A DNA stretch of 64,000 bases from Chenopodium formosanum. Taxonomy: Eukaryota; Streptophyta; Magnoliopsida; Caryophyllales; Amaranthaceae. Within the stretch, counting starts at the first letter, position 1. Every line of letters starts with the position of its first letter. The DNA lies in the NCBI GenBank assembly GCA_024500155.1, contig CM044871.1, forward strand, positions 77,546,402 to 77,610,401, written 5' to 3'. Both the position numbers and the translations under genes were made by a program. The notes beneath the pieces are model-generated. The model worked only from the letters and a program-made list of their open reading frames with translations, was not told where the DNA came from and did no database searches. Shown here piece by piece: positions 12,701 to 23,730 of the stretch.

Positions 12701-13710
12701 ACTCGTAACTCTTGCCCAATTATATTAATTTCTTATAAGTATGGCATAATAAATATATTTTCCAAGCAATGCAAGTTGCTCACAATGTCATGTTTAATTA
12801 CTTGAACTCATAACATTATTTCTAGGTCAAATAAATGATATATATAATCATGTTTGCAATATTTATAAACTTTATAATCAAGAATAATTTCATGCAAACA
12901 TGCTTGTTACCTTTTTAATCATTCAAATTCTCACCCAAAGTTCAATAACTTGAATACTATTCAATATATTTTGTATAATATTATTTCATGACATTGTGTT
13001 TATAGAATTACGTTAGTATGTAGTGGATATCTATGCAACATGCTTTAGCTTTGTAGATCATGCACATTTCTTTGTATTATCCTTAAGGGTTTTGAGCCCT
13101 TTATATGTTCAAGCTAGGAACTTTAAGTCTATGTGTGTGAATACTCTTTATAAATATAAGGAATTTCAGGTCTGCACATCATATTCAATTAACATTCATT
13201 TCAATAATCTAACTTCAAGTAGGTACATAATACTATAATTGAATTTAATCACGCATCAATCAATATAATGTATATAGTATATTTCATAATTTTATCAACT
13301 TATAAGGATGATAATAATTTAGTTAACATACTTTCAAAACAATTAGATATTTTAAGGGCATAAATAAATTGTCGTAATGGAACTTCACGTCCATATGTAC
13401 AAGTATTACTTCAGGTTCAATATATGCCTCTTTCCAACAATTCATAATAATATATAAATTTAATTAATAACATGACCATAGTACATACCAAGTTTAGATT
13501 AATACGTAGTATAAGTTAAGAGTAATAAGTGTAAATAACATAAAATTATGAGGCTTTCATAGGTAACAAATACTTTAAAGTATGCCATAAATTTATATTG
13601 ATTGTTGCCTCATTTAGTAGTCATGTAGTTTATTTAGTCATGTAATTTATAACTAGTTACATATGAGTATGTCACAAATTAAATTTAGGACTTCATATTT
13701 CATACGTAGT
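9737..13710 (-). mobile_element. Left internal part of the copia element, non-coding
   Basis: About 4 kb, very AT-rich, with no credible reading frame on either strand. The only pattern is repetition of short words such as ACTTCAGGT and ACTTCTGGT (for example near 10487, 11347, 12012, 12188 and 13405). I cannot align it to any retroviral domain. Confidence 0.55.
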
Positions 13711-16202
13711 ATATTATTAATTTTTTTTTTGGTGAAAGAGAGGGCCAAGCCCAAGAAGAGCTACAAAGCAAAGAAGCAGCAAACAAAACTAAAAGCACAC
13801 AAAAACAGATAACCCACAACTAAACACAAGAAAACAAAAAAAACAATAAATAAAAAACAACAGCTCCACGCCACTCTAGCTCCTGGAAGAAGGCACTAGC
13901 CGAGGCCGAGCAACTCCACCCATATCCTCCAATAAAACGACCCTAAGATCCCCAGGGACCGTGTAGGCGTCGTTCAAAGTGCGCCTACGTTAAATGCATG
14001 TTGTGAATATGCTTGGCACTCATATGAAGTGGGAATTGACATTACGATTAGGGACAAGGAAAGAAGGGAGCCGCCAACAAGTTTTTAAGGAACTTGTAAA
14101 CCGTTCACGGATCATAAAAATGCAACCACGATAAGGAACAACGAAAGGCAACAACGATTGACCCGTGAAGGTTACACCCCATTCATAATCCATGAGATTA
14201 CTAACTCCATATGGTTCGGAACCACGAAAGGAGGATCAGGGATGATGGTACGAAGTGATTCATGGAGTCACATTCGCCCGTATTGGCCTCTACTCGATTC
14301 TTATAGTGAAAAGTGATTCCTGCGATCTCAAAGGCATGCAAACAAAATATTCAATTTGCTCCAAACTATTATTATTCTAAATTGGTTGAATATTAATACA
14401 ACATATAATTCTAAAATATCGTGATCACTTGAATTAATAACAAGATTAAAAAGGAACCTAAATCGGTTGTCCAAACTATCTTATTAGGCGTGATTTTCAA
14501 TTACATATTCCCTTTAAACAATTATATAGTGATAAAAAAAATATAATAGAACAAACATTAATATTGGAAGCAATTTAACAATAATAACGTTAGTCAAATC
14601 AAATATAAAATAACCTAATCATGATACTAGCAATAAGAAAATAAAATAAGAGTAGTTAAATTAACTAATTACTCACATTCCGCTCGTTCCTTTAAATTGC
14701 TACATCATGAATAAATGGTTAGTAACTTCAATAAAAATATAAATCGAATTGAAATAATTAAATTAAATAAATGTAGAGTTGATTTGGTCCAAACCCTCAG
14801 TTAATTATAACTTTCACGTCTTGGTTTAAGTATAGAACTTCAGGTATTGTATGGACTCCTTGGAGCGCTTGGGGAAAGTATTATGAGAGAATAGGATGGC
14901 TAGTGTTTAGGCTAAAGAGGGAGAAAATAATTATTTTGTGATCAACCTTGTTGATGATTGAAAAGGGGGAGATATGACCTCTATTTATAGAGAAAAAAGA
15001 AGGGTCGAAAAAACAAGATAAGATCCGAATTAAATCGGAATAAAACTCGATGGACAACAGTTTTTGCGGTTTTTGTTTTTATCATATCTTTTGATCCAGA
15101 AATCGGAATAATATGAATAAGATATCGTTAGAAAGCTCTTGAAGTCTAATTTCTAACCCAATTGGAATCAGATTTAAATATTATTATATAATAAAAGATA
15201 TGGCCGAAATAGTGAGACGGTGTCAGTTTTGGATAGAGTTGATATTTTATTCATATCTTTTCCGTTATAGCTCGGAATTGATATTATAATATATCATTGG
15301 AAAGATAATTTCAAGGGATATCCAACCATATAAAATTTGGATAAAAACTATGAAGCACGAAAATAATATTTGTCTATCTTTGAACGTCTTTCAATTCGGA
15401 TAGAAATAGGATTTTCAAAAAGAAAAGTTTATTCAATTTCAAACTCTTTGATCTTATATTTTCAAAAAGGATAATTAAGATCTTTTAGAAACTTATAGAA
15501 GCTTCCAATTAATCCTAATTGGTTTAGGAATGGGATTAAATAATTTGGACCCTCCACATGATCATTGGGTCGTAGGTAAGGTGGGCTTAGGTTCGGTTTG
15601 GGCTCAGTTTAATATTTTGGCAATAATTTATTCGTTATAACTCGGATTTGGGCTTATAATATATCGTTGGAAATCTCTTTTAAATCCCCATCCAAATATT
15701 CAATCATTGGACCCAGATTATGAACCAAAATAAGCTGGATTAAACGTTTTTATAAAAAGGACACGAAATGAATGATTTTAAAGGACACGAAATGAATTAT
15801 TTTGGGTTTAAAGGCACGAAAAGAGGAAAATAAGTTATGGTTTGGGGAAATGGTCTAGAAGTTGGGTTGGTTTATGAAATGGAAATATGGATTTAAGCAC
15901 TCCAAGATTAAATACTCAACCCGACCAATAATGGCGGTGAAAGGTTGTTCATCATCGGGTTTGGTTTTGGGGAGACATTTTTAGGTGTCTACAGAAGCCC
16001 CCACTTTGACTGAGTTTGTAGAAACGTCAATTTCAAAAACAATAGTCAAAGTAGTCGATAGGGACGGAGAATGATTTAAGACGTTCTGCGATCCTAAATC
16101 ACTCTTTATACGCCAATACCTGCAGAAAAATGTTAGTTCCATAGATAAAAGAGTAAAGGGATAGAATGCTTATCTGACACAAGTGTATCGGTGACAAATA
16201 AG

Positions 16203-16500
16203 TTTGGTAGCTTCCTATGCTTAAAGGAATCCACCAGATGACATTTGTTGAAATGCTTTCTATGCCTGAGGAAAGCCGACTGACGAGTTTGGTAGCTTTC
16301 TAAGCCTGAAGAAACCTACCGGATGACACTTTCCATGCTTGAGGAAAGTTGACATATGATTTTGGCGTTTTTCTATGCTTGAAGAAATCCGCCGATAATG
16401 TTTTCCATGCTTGAGGAAAGCCGACAAAGGAATTTGGCGGTTTTCTATGCTTGAAGAAATCCACCGGATAATACTTTCCATGCTTGAGGAAAGTCGACAG
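16203..16500. repeat. Degenerate tandem repeat, about 70-85 bp units, near 3' LTR of Tat element
   Basis: About four units with the shared words TTTGG(T/C)(A/G)G, CTATGCTTGAAGAAATCC and CATGCTTGAGGAAAG. Because repeats keep a frame open, the minus strand shows a spurious 211-codon frame here. Variable tandem repeats between the last gene and the polypurine tract are common in Ogre/Tat elements. Confidence 0.75.
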
Positions 16501-16559
16501 ATGATAAGATTGCAAGTCTCTGTGTATCGAGAACCTTGCGTCATAAAATGATGGTGGTT

Positions 16560-16714
16560 CGATTGTCCCCGAACGTGGGCTGTAGATGGTCCGTTTGTCC
16601 CCAAACGTGGGCGGTAGATGGTCCGCTTGTCCCCGGACGTGGGCTGTAGATGGTCCGCTTGTCCACGGACGTGGGTTGTAGATGGTCCGCTTGTCCCCGG
16701 ACGTGGGTTGTAAA
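16560..16714. repeat. 32-bp minisatellite, five copies
   Basis: The unit is built from TTGTCCCCGGACGTGGG followed by TGTAGATGGTCCG. Five head-to-tail copies with few substitutions lie inside the Tat element. Confidence 0.85.
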
Positions 16715-17129
16715 TGAGACCTGCAAAAATAAATTTGCCAATGGACTCATATATATTGTGATTGACTTGACCACTGACTTGACCAAGTTTGACTTGATGT
16801 GGCATTACATGTGTATGACTTGTGAGTGTGTGTGTGTATATGTGTGTGTGCAGACACAAGCAAACGAAGATGCAAAAGCAAAAAATTTCCGTCAATTTTT
16901 GTCATGAGTGGAGGGTACCGACTTTCTCCCGAAAAAGAAAGATGTGAAAACTGAACTTTTATTTTCAAACTTCCCTCGATGAGAAAATTTTGAAAAAGTT
17001 TTTCTAAACTTCCCCAAAAAGAAAAGACGCGAAAAAAGGAAAGAAGTTTTGAACTTCCTCGTTGAGCAAGACAAAATGAATTGCATGGATTGAATTGCGT
17101 TTCTTGAAAGTAATGTATGCATGATGCAT

Positions 17130-17420
17130 GTCCTTAGGCCAGGAGGCTAAGGACAATTACATCATGTGACACGATGAATGAACTTAGGTCATGGAGCTAA
17201 GCATCATATATGGTGTAAAGAAACGATCTTGAACGTCACTTAGGTCTGGAAGCTAAGCACGTATACTGATGAAGTGATTATTGCATAATGAAGTTGCTTA
17301 GGTCAAGGAGCTAAGCACGATATGCTTTGTATGATTAAAAATCATTGATATATAAATGTTTCTCAGCACATTATGCGATGCATGAAACAATGAATATTGC
17401 TCAGGTCGGGAAGCTAAGCA
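17130..17420. repeat. Array of five short hairpins in the Tat element
   Basis: Five copies of GCTTAGGTC-(few bases)-GGAGCTAAGC type hairpins occur at about 17130-17154, 17181-17202, 17239-17257, 17296-17316 and 17399-17419. The first has 9-10 bp arms (GTCCTTAGG / GGCTAAGGAC). The sequence between the hairpins is unlike from one interval to the next. Function unknown. Confidence 0.7.
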
Positions 17421-17764
17421 AGTATACAATGTTTCTTTTAATGAATGTTATCTTGAAAGATGATGAAGCATGCGCGGTAGGGAAACAAGATTTCATGATA
17501 AAGGGTTCCTAAAGGGAAGGATGATATGGATATGGATGTGTGAATGTGATACTAAGGCTGGCTGCAAGGGTTATGGCAATGGAAAGAGATGTGAAAAGAG
17601 TCAAAGATGATGACTCTTTAGGCTAGGTAGGCTAAATGATGTGGATTCAAGCCCCCAAGTCTAGCTCTAGATGGATAGGGTCATAGGGATAAGCATTGGA
17701 TATTCTTTGACTCGATCATGCATGTGAATGTGGCCGCACCTCAATGTGAGGTTGCCTACGTATC

Positions 17765-19034
17765 TGTTGAAGCTTATAAGTTTTGATGATGATGAACTTA
17801 AACTAAAGAAAACTCAACTAAAGTTTTACAAGTGTTTAAGTACAGGAGAAATGGACCTTGGTGGAGGAAGAACATCTTGTATTATGAAGACTTGAAGAAT
17901 CTTTAATAAAAGGTTAATCAATAGAAGAAGAGTTCTCTAACAAGAACTAAATTCCTTAACAAGAACTCAAAGGCTGTAAGCTGAAGACAGTAAGTTCCAC
18001 AAGAAACTTAGGCTGCGAAGTTCCAGTTGTGAACTGGAGACTAAGTGACAGCAGGAACTTATTCCTGGCCTGCGTGAAGCCCAAGATATTCAGGATTACA
18101 GAAGCGCGGCATTGAGATATTAATTTAGTTAAGATTTTATCTTCTAGATTTATTGTTAAATATGTTAATAAGATATGCATGAAATCTATTAGAGACGTGA
18201 CAAGATAATTTGGCAAAAAGATAAAATTGGAAAAATATAAAAAAGATAGATTTTGGAAAAAGATTTTGTTTTAATTTATTTTCCTTAAATCAGTTACAAA
18301 AATGATATTATTCTTTCATATATATCTTCTTGTATTTTTCGGAAAGGATTTTTCTTCAATAAAATGATTTACCAAAAATCGTATTTTGAGATAAGGAAAG
18401 TTAACATCTTTATCTTTTGAAAACCTACTTTCTATACATGTTATACTTGTATAAATAGTAGAGGTAAAACTGCTTTAGATTTTTGTAAGTTTTATGCGTG
18501 AAGAAAATCTTATGAGCTTTATCAAAGTGTAAGTTTGCCAAGCTTTATCTTGTCATATTAGTTTCGGGTTTTATGCATAGCTTGCCTAACATATTCTAGA
18601 CACTTTATTTACTGTAATTGTTTGGGTAATTGGGTGAGAGTGTATGAAATTTATAATCACATACGGTAGAAATTATTTTGTGAAAAAGAGTGCATTGGTA
18701 CTGTGAGAGTACGAGTGAATTCAAGTCAGGGGATTTGAATTGGGTAGGAGTGAGTCTTACTGTGCTGCAAGTTCTAGTTGGAACTTGTATACAAAGGTCT
18801 GGATTATAATAGGTTTGTAATTTCTTCATTGCCCTATTATAGTGGATTGTTTGTGTGTTGAAATCCCTTAGAAGGGTCGAGGTTTTACTTCCAGTTGGGC
18901 CCTGGAAGGTTTCCTCGTAAAACTGTGTGTGCACTATCAAGTTCCTTTTATATTCTGTTTTAAATTTGCAAAAGTAGTCACTAGGAACTTAACTACAATT
19001 CACCCCCCTCTTGTAGTGTTCATTTCAACTAACA
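17765..19034 (+). mobile_element. Solo LTR (copia-like) inside the Tat element
   Basis: It starts TGTTGAAGCTTATAAG and ends TTCAACTAACA, 1270 bp, with TSD GTATC at 17760-17764 and 19035-19039. TATAAATAG near 18451 gives the + orientation. Removing it restores CCTACGTATCCGTTAGGAATC, a continuous stretch of the host element. No internal domain. Confidence 0.85.
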
Positions 19035-19965
19035 GTATCCGTTAGGAATCAAGCCGAACGTAGCTTTAGCCGAATTTTACACAAGTGTGTGTACACCTCA
19101 AAGAGGTCTTTCAAGGGTTGTAAGGTGGTTAAGCTGAAGGTTTAAGGAAGAAAGGGGTAAAAGGATCAAGACCCGAGAGAAGCCCCCAAGATATGTAATT
19201 GTGTATTAGACTTTGCAAGTTTTATTTTTCATATATTTTTTTGTTTTGAATTTTGCAAGTTTATTTTCATTTTTTCTTCTTTTTTTTGCTTTTTTTTTCA
19301 TTCTTTTGAATCAATGTGGGCAATCTCAGATCATGTGGTCCATCACTCACTTAGCATTCATGTTTCTCAGGCACGGTACCAAGCACTCGATGAGAGACGC
19401 AATTTGAGACGTGTTCATATCAAAGACATTGGAACACTTGCCTTTAGACATTGTTTTATTGTTGCTTTGCTGCCCTTTTTTTTTTTTTTACTTGCTTTTT
19501 GAATGTTATACAATTACACATCTTCCAATCCCAGGGTTAAGTGAATGTGGGTTGAAGAAATGAAGGTCAAACGTTAGACGAGGCTCAAAGTGGTTGATGA
19601 AGAAATGGATATGTGATTGAGTGGTTAATGGGGAATGAATGGGTTGCAAAGGTACCTCAAATCATTGGTATACTTTGTGTTCAATTCGGCAATTGATGAT
19701 TCTTTTTTTTTTTTAATTTTTGCTTATCACGTGATCGAATGTAAGAAAGAGATGCTCATTTATGAAGAAGGTAAGAAATGTGACACACAGACACATGGAT
19801 AAGGAGAACCTATGCTAGACTTTTTAGGGGGAAGGGTTTGAAACAAAAGAAGAAGAAAACATGAAATCTTGGTGAGAAGCTTGCATCGTGCTTTGTCTTC
19901 ATGGCTGTTTATGAGTTACTTCTAGCTGCCTGCTGAGGAAAATAGTTTCTTGTTGTTGATGCTTT

Positions 19966-20375
19966 GATTGGAAGGAAAGAAGGAAGGAGTGACGTTCCCC
20001 TTATTCTTCCAACTATTGCCTAGTTATTTTAGTCTCAAGTACTGTGTAAGGAAGAACTCACTTAATGCATTCACTCAATACTCGGATTGAAAAGGAAGAG
20101 AAAATGAAACGATTTTGAAAACTGATGGGAAATACTCCACTCATTTCTATTACGACGGAAAACGATGCATGATTGGAAGGAAAAAAGGAAGGAGTGACGT
20201 TCCCCTTATTCTTCCAACTATTACCTAGTTATTTTAGTCTCAAGTACTGTGTAAGGAAGAACTCACTTAATGCATTCACTCAATACTCGGATTGAAAAGG
20301 AAGAGTATATGAAACGATTTTGAAAACTGATGGGAAATACTCCACTCATTTCTATTACGACGGAAAACGATGCAT
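19966..20375. repeat. Tandem duplication, 205-bp unit, in the Tat element
   Basis: Two adjacent copies (19966-20170 and 20171-20375) differ at only a few bases, so the duplication is recent. No coding capacity. Confidence 0.85.
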
Positions 20376-23300
20376 GCATGGTCCTAGTATACGATCATAA
20401 ACAATATAGTGCATTACTCGAAGACAAAGTGTGTGCAATGACTCAACATGTGTGATTAGGTGAGTTTATTAAGACTCGTGGTATTATCGCATGGCTAGAC
20501 ATGAGGACGTTGTGAAAAACAAAAGACCCAATGACCAAATAGCACGGAAGACTAAAAGACAAACTAACTTGATTAATTTTGTCAAATTTTAATGTTTATG
20601 CTATTTACTAGGTGAAAACGGTCCATTGGCAATCATTAGTCATAAATAAGATCAACCACAGTACAATCAAAGACAAGGAACACATGTTAAGGTTAGGACA
20701 AAAAATCAATCACATGAAACTAGGAAGAGGACTAGAATTCTAGAAGAGTTATGACTCATGGGTATACAAAAAATAAATCTATAATCCTATGTTATATGAG
20801 TTGACATGGATTAAAGGACTTGGCTAAGACTAGCTTGACACAATTTTTTTATTTTTTTTTTTAAAAAAAAGGTAACGCTAAAAAGACACCTAAATGTTGT
20901 AGTAAATCAGTTATAACTTTTTATTTGTGACTCTGATTGGGACAAAACCAACGCCAAATGAAAGATAAAACTCGGGGCTACAGATCCATAGGTGGCACGA
21001 CACTTAACTCTTTCTAGAACTCCGGCTATGACCAAAACAAGTTGACTCTTGTGCAGTATACAGGAATAAAAATCCGGGTGACTCAAAAATTAAAAAAAAA
21101 AAAAATCTATGGCTCGACTCTAATAATAAAAAAAAGGTTTGATAAGAAGAAAAAAAAAATTAAAAAAAGTCAAAAAAAATGCACATATAAGCATATCGTC
21201 ACGCATGATGCAATGAAGTTCGCAACCTAAAGTCAAGTTCTATGTTCGACTATGGTCAAGTTTTTGGGTGTCAAAGGGTACCATGGTTAAGAGTTTGGAC
21301 GCATTAGCAAGGCAACCTCCCTTAAGGGTGTATGCCAACGGGCGGCTCCGCGAGTTCGTGATGAAATCGAACTCGACTCCTTGGTTTGGGTGGATTTAAA
21401 AACTCGGATGAACCCATATTGTCATGAACGTTTTCGGGTTGATAGAGCATAAATCCCCCGAGCTAGCCACATACGTAGAACACGTACTATTATGGAAAAA
21501 TAAGGTAACCTATAAGGCATATGCATATGTGACAATGCCAATTAAATCGCAGGAATACAATTCAAGAATCTTTCAAGTCTCATGCACTCATCTTAATTAA
21601 ATATCGATCACTCAAATCGATAAATAACCAAGAATCCTCCCCAGTGGAGTCGCCAAGTTGTAGGCGTCATTCGAAGTGCGCCTACGTTAAATGCATGTTG
21701 TGAATATGCTTGGCACTCATATGAAGTGGGAATTGACATTACGATTAGGGACAAGGAAAGAAGGGAGTCGCCAACAAGTTTTTAAGGAACTTGTAAACCG
21801 TTCACGGATCATAAAAATGCAACCACGATAAGGGACAACGAAAGGCAACAACGATTGACCCGTGAAGGTTACACCCCATTCATAATCCATGAGATTACTA
21901 ACTCCATATGGTTCGGAACCACGAAAGGAGGATCGGGGATGATAGTACGAAGTGAGTCATGGAGTCACATTCGCCCGTATTGGTCTCTACTCGATTCCTA
22001 TAGTGAAAAGTGATTCCTGCGATCTCAAAGGCATGCAAACAAAATATTCAATTTGCTCCAAACTATTATTATTCTAAATTGGTTGAATATTAATACAACA
22101 TATAATTCTAAAATATTATGATCACTTGAATTAATAACAAGATTAAAAAGGAACCTAAACCGGTTGTCCAAATTATCTTATTAGGCGTGATTTTCAATTA
22201 CATATTCCCTTTAAACATGCAATATTGTGATAAAAAAATATATAATAGAACAAACATTAATATTGGAAGCAATTTAACAATAATAACGTTAGTCAAATCA
22301 AATATAAAATAACCTAATCATGATACTAGCAATAAGAAAATAAAATAAGAGTAATTAAATTAACTAATTACTCACATTCCGCTCGTTCCTTTAAATTGCT
22401 ACATCATGAATAAATGGTTAGTAACTTCAATAAAAATAATAATCGAATTGAAATAATTAAATTAAATAAATATAGAGTTGATTTGGTCCAAACCCTCAGT
22501 TAATTATAACTTTCACGCCTTGGTTTAAGTATAGAACTTCGGGTATTGTATGGACTCCTTGGAGTGCTTAGGGGAAGTATTATGAGAGAATAGGATGGCT
22601 AGTGTTTAGGCTAAAGAGGGAGAAAAGGATTATTTTGTGATCAACCTTGTTGATGATTGAAAAGGGGGAGATATGACCTCTATTTATAGAGAAAAAAGAA
22701 GGGTCGAAAAAACAAGATAAGATCCGAATTAAATCGGAATAAAACTCGATAGACAGCAATTTTTACGGTTTTTGTTTTTATCATATCTTTTGATCCAGAA
22801 AATCGGAATAATATGAATAAGATATCGTTGTAAAGCTATTGAAGTCTACTTTATAACCCAATTAGAATCAGATTAAAATATTTTTTATAATAAAAGATAT
22901 GGCCTAAATAGTGAGACGGTGTCAGTTTTAGATAGAGTTGATATTTTATTCATATCTTTTCCGTTATAGCTCGGAGTTGATATTAATATATCATTGGAAA
23001 GATAATTTCAAGGGCTATCCAACCATATAAAATTTGGATAAAAAATATGAAGCACGAAAATAATATCTGTCTATCTTTGAACGTCTTTCAATTCGGATAG
23101 AAATAGGATTTTCAAAAAGAAAAGTTTTATTCAATTTCAAACTCTTTGATCTTATATTTTCAAAAAGGATAATTAAGATTTTAGAAACTTATAGAAGCTT
23201 CCAATTAATCCTAATTGGTTTAGGAATTGGAATTAAATAATTTGGACCCTCCACATGATCATTGGGTCGTAGGTAAGGTGGGCTTAGGTTCGGTTTGGGC

Positions 23301-23730
23301 TCAGTTTAATATTTTGGCCATAACTTATTCGTTATAACTCGGATTTGGGCTTATAATATATCGTTGGAAAGCTCTTTTAAATACCCGTCCAACTATTCAA
23401 TCATTGGACCCAGATTATGAACCAAAATAAACTGGATTAAACGTTTTTATAAAAAGGACACAAAATGAATGATTTTAAAGGACACGAAATGAATTATTTT
23501 GGGTTTAAAGGCACGAAAAGAGGAAAATAAGTTATGGTTTGGGGAAATGGGCTAGAAGTTGGGTTGGTTTATGAAATGGAAATATGGATTTAAGCACTCC
23601 AACATTAAATACTCAACCCGACCAATAATGGCGGTGAAAGGTTGTTCATCATCGGGTTTGGTTTTGGGGAGACATTTTTAGGTGTCTACAGACCGCTTCA
23701 AATAGCACCATCTTTTGCTCATAATATTAA

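Larger units (their letters stand above)
13962..23690 (-). mobile_element. Non-autonomous Tat/Ogre-type Ty3 retrotransposon
   Basis: Two near-identical LTRs (13962-15993 and 21659-23690, each 2032 bp) read TGTAGGCGTC to GTGTCTACA. TSD GACCG lies at 13957-13961 and 23691-23695. On the minus strand, 3 bp inside the 5' (right) LTR, is the primer site TGGCGACTCCACTGGGGA (21638-21655), typical of the Tat/Ogre/Retand branch. A polypurine tract AAAGTGGGGGC adjoins the 3' (left) LTR. The 5.7-kb interior has no gag, protease, polymerase or integrase, but carries several tandem repeats near the 3' end and a solo LTR. With no coding capacity, it would have depended on proteins of a related element. The very similar LTRs imply a recent insertion. 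Confidence 0.88.
13721..23720 (-). mobile_element. Short 5'-truncated LINE split by the Tat element
   Basis: The two parts, 13721-13961 and 23696-23720, join across the Tat TSD to about 270 bp. Read on the minus strand it ends in TGGCCCTCTCTTTCACC and a pure A10 tail. The flanks ATATTATTAA (13711-13720) and ATAATATTAA (23721-23730) make a TSD with one mismatch. A variable-length TSD plus a poly(A) tail mark target-primed retroposition. No coding sequence remains. Confidence 0.68.

Noticed and set aside
16260..16895. 211-codon open frame on the minus strand
   Set aside because: It runs through the two tandem repeats of the Tat element; unit length and composition keep the frame open. No domain, and overlapping frames are open too.
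17130..17420. Hairpin array as a possible CRISPR-like array
   Set aside because: Eukaryotic DNA, short stems, irregular spacing and no associated genes.
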